The notes beneath the pieces were generated by a model. The model searched no databases. It was not told the DNA's origin and saw only the letters and a program-made list of their open reading frames with translations. DNA of 5,893 nt from Acidimicrobiaceae bacterium (GTDB lineage Bacteria; Actinomycetota; Acidimicrobiia; Acidimicrobiales; Bog-793), in NCBI GenBank assembly GCA_003170375.1, contig PMZN01000148.1, forward strand, positions 172 through 6,064, written 5' to 3'. This document shows positions 5,223 through 5,893 of the stretch, piece after piece. Within the stretch, counting starts at the first letter, position 1. Every line of letters begins with the position of its first letter. The position numbers and the translations under genes were made by a program.

Positions 5223-5893
5223 ATGTCCGACACTACGAGCACCACCGCAGCCGATTTCTCCGCAGATCAGGAGCGTCATGGAACCTTTGACGCGGACGGG
5301 GTTTACGTTCCTCGCAAGATCGTCGAGGACGACCTCGGCGACCTGTCCTTCGAGGACGCGATCGACCAGACCATCGTTGCCTTCGAAGACGGAGACGTTG
5401 TCACGGGCAAGGTGGTGAAGGTCGACAAGGACGAGGTGCTCCTGGACATCGGCTTCAAGTCCGAGGGCGTGATCCCGGCACGTGAGCTCTCCATCCGCCA
5501 TGACCTCGATCCTCACGACGTCGTCTCGGTCGGGGAGGAGATCGAAGCGCTCGTGCTCCAGAAGGAGGACAAGGAGGGTCGCCTGATCCTCTCGAAAAAG
5601 CGTGCCCAGTACGAGCGCGCGTGGGGCACGATCGAAAGGGTCAAGGAGTCCGGTGGCGTCGTCAAGGGCCTCGTCATCGAGGTCGTGAAGGGTGGGCTCA
5701 TAGTCGACATCGGTCTGCGAGGGTTCCTTCCGGCGTCTCTCGTCGAGCTTCGGCGGGTGCGCGATCTCCAGCCGTACATCGGCAAGTCGCTCGAGGCCAA
5801 GATCATCGAGCTCGACAAGAACCGCAACAACGTCGTGCTGTCACGCCGCGCGTGGCTCGAGGAGACCCAACGCGAGCAGCGCGGTGAGTTCCT
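5223..5893 (+). CDS. rpsA: 30S ribosomal protein S1, N-terminal part (cut by window end)
   Basis: S1 binds mRNA on the small ribosomal subunit and helps translation initiate. The window holds 223 codons plus two bases, under half of an actinobacterial S1 of about 480 residues. An acidic, Thr/Ser-rich N-terminus leads to VPRKIVEDDLGDLSFEDAID (29-48). The first S1 (OB-fold) domain covers about 57-127 (DGDVVTGKVVKVDKDEVLLD onward, ending LILSKKRAQYERAW). The second covers about 144-210 (VVKGLVIEVVKGGLIVDIGL onward, ending NRNNVVLSRRAW). Both are very close to my memory of actinobacterial RpsA. The start is ATG 5223; no useful Shine-Dalgarno precedes it, only GAGAG at 5205-5209 with a 13-base gap. 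The bases just before ATG read ACCTCC, the opposite sense to a Shine-Dalgarno. A 182-base leader with a strong hairpin separates it from polA, suggesting its own promoter and possible autoregulation. Confidence 0.97.
   Translation, partial: MSDTTSTTAADFSADQERHGTFDADGVYVPRKIVEDDLGDLSFEDAIDQTIVAFEDGDVVTGKVVKVDKDEVLLDIGFKSEGVIPARELSIRHDLDPHDVVSVGEEIEALVLQKEDKEGRLILSKKRAQYERAWGTIERVKESGGVVKGLVIEVVKGGLIVDIGLRGFLPASLVELRRVRDLQPYIGKSLEAKIIELDKNRNNVVLSRRAWLEETQREQRGEF

Noticed and set aside
3733..5223. A 496-codon open frame on the - strand opposite the polymerase domain of polA
   Set aside because: Same reasoning: it mirrors the conserved polymerase domain and has no motif or start signal of its own.
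1..5893. CRISPR arrays, insertion sequences, tRNA or rRNA genes, defence or phage genes
   Set aside because: No direct-repeat array, transposase motif, terminal inverted repeats or cloverleaf was seen by eye; nearly all the sequence is accounted for by six ordinary genes.

Overview
The window is a GC-rich stretch of bacterial chromosome with six genes, all on the + strand: two cut by the window edges, four complete. GC-rich third codon positions, GTG/TTG starts, TANNNT-type -10 boxes placed right at start codons, an ANTAR response regulator followed by polA and rpsA (the same order as pdtaR, polA and rpsA in Mycobacterium tuberculosis), and RpsA and PolA sequences of actinobacterial type together point to a high-GC actinobacterium. 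The wording of RpsA and EcfT suggests the deep-branching class Acidimicrobiia, but that is inference from memory.

Layout. Positions 1-189 hold the last 62 codons of an ABC transporter ATPase. It overlaps by four bases (GTGA) the start of an EcfT-type membrane protein (186-1043). Together they look like the energising module of an energy-coupling-factor (vitamin or metal) importer; the substrate-binding S component is not visible. After a GC-rich hairpin (1056-1079) a new transcription unit seems to start, with a probable leaderless gene for a 94-residue coiled-coil protein of unknown function (1139-1423). Next comes a response regulator with a C-terminal ANTAR RNA-binding domain (1474-2070), which has the clearest Shine-Dalgarno sequence in the window. 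DNA polymerase I (2101-5040) follows after a 30-base gap containing a small hairpin and a possible -10 box. A 182-base leader with a strong hairpin then precedes the ribosomal protein S1 gene (from 5223, cut by the window end).

How the genes relate. The first two genes are a transport module. The next two may be one transcription unit: a small coiled-coil protein plus an RNA-binding regulator that normally controls transcript elongation in response to a histidine kinase (none is present here). polA (gap filling, primer removal and repair) and rpsA (translation initiation) are housekeeping genes, each with signs of its own promoter or leader.

I see no CRISPR array, mobile element, tRNA or rRNA, phage gene or defence system. 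The window is mostly ordinary core genome. The points worth a second look are the leaderless starts, the unknown coiled-coil gene beside pdtaR, the structured rpsA leader that lacks a Shine-Dalgarno sequence, and PolA details: a natural Tyr in the O helix, a degenerate and loop-expanded proofreading domain, and an acidic C-terminal tail. No gap between genes exceeds 300 bases.
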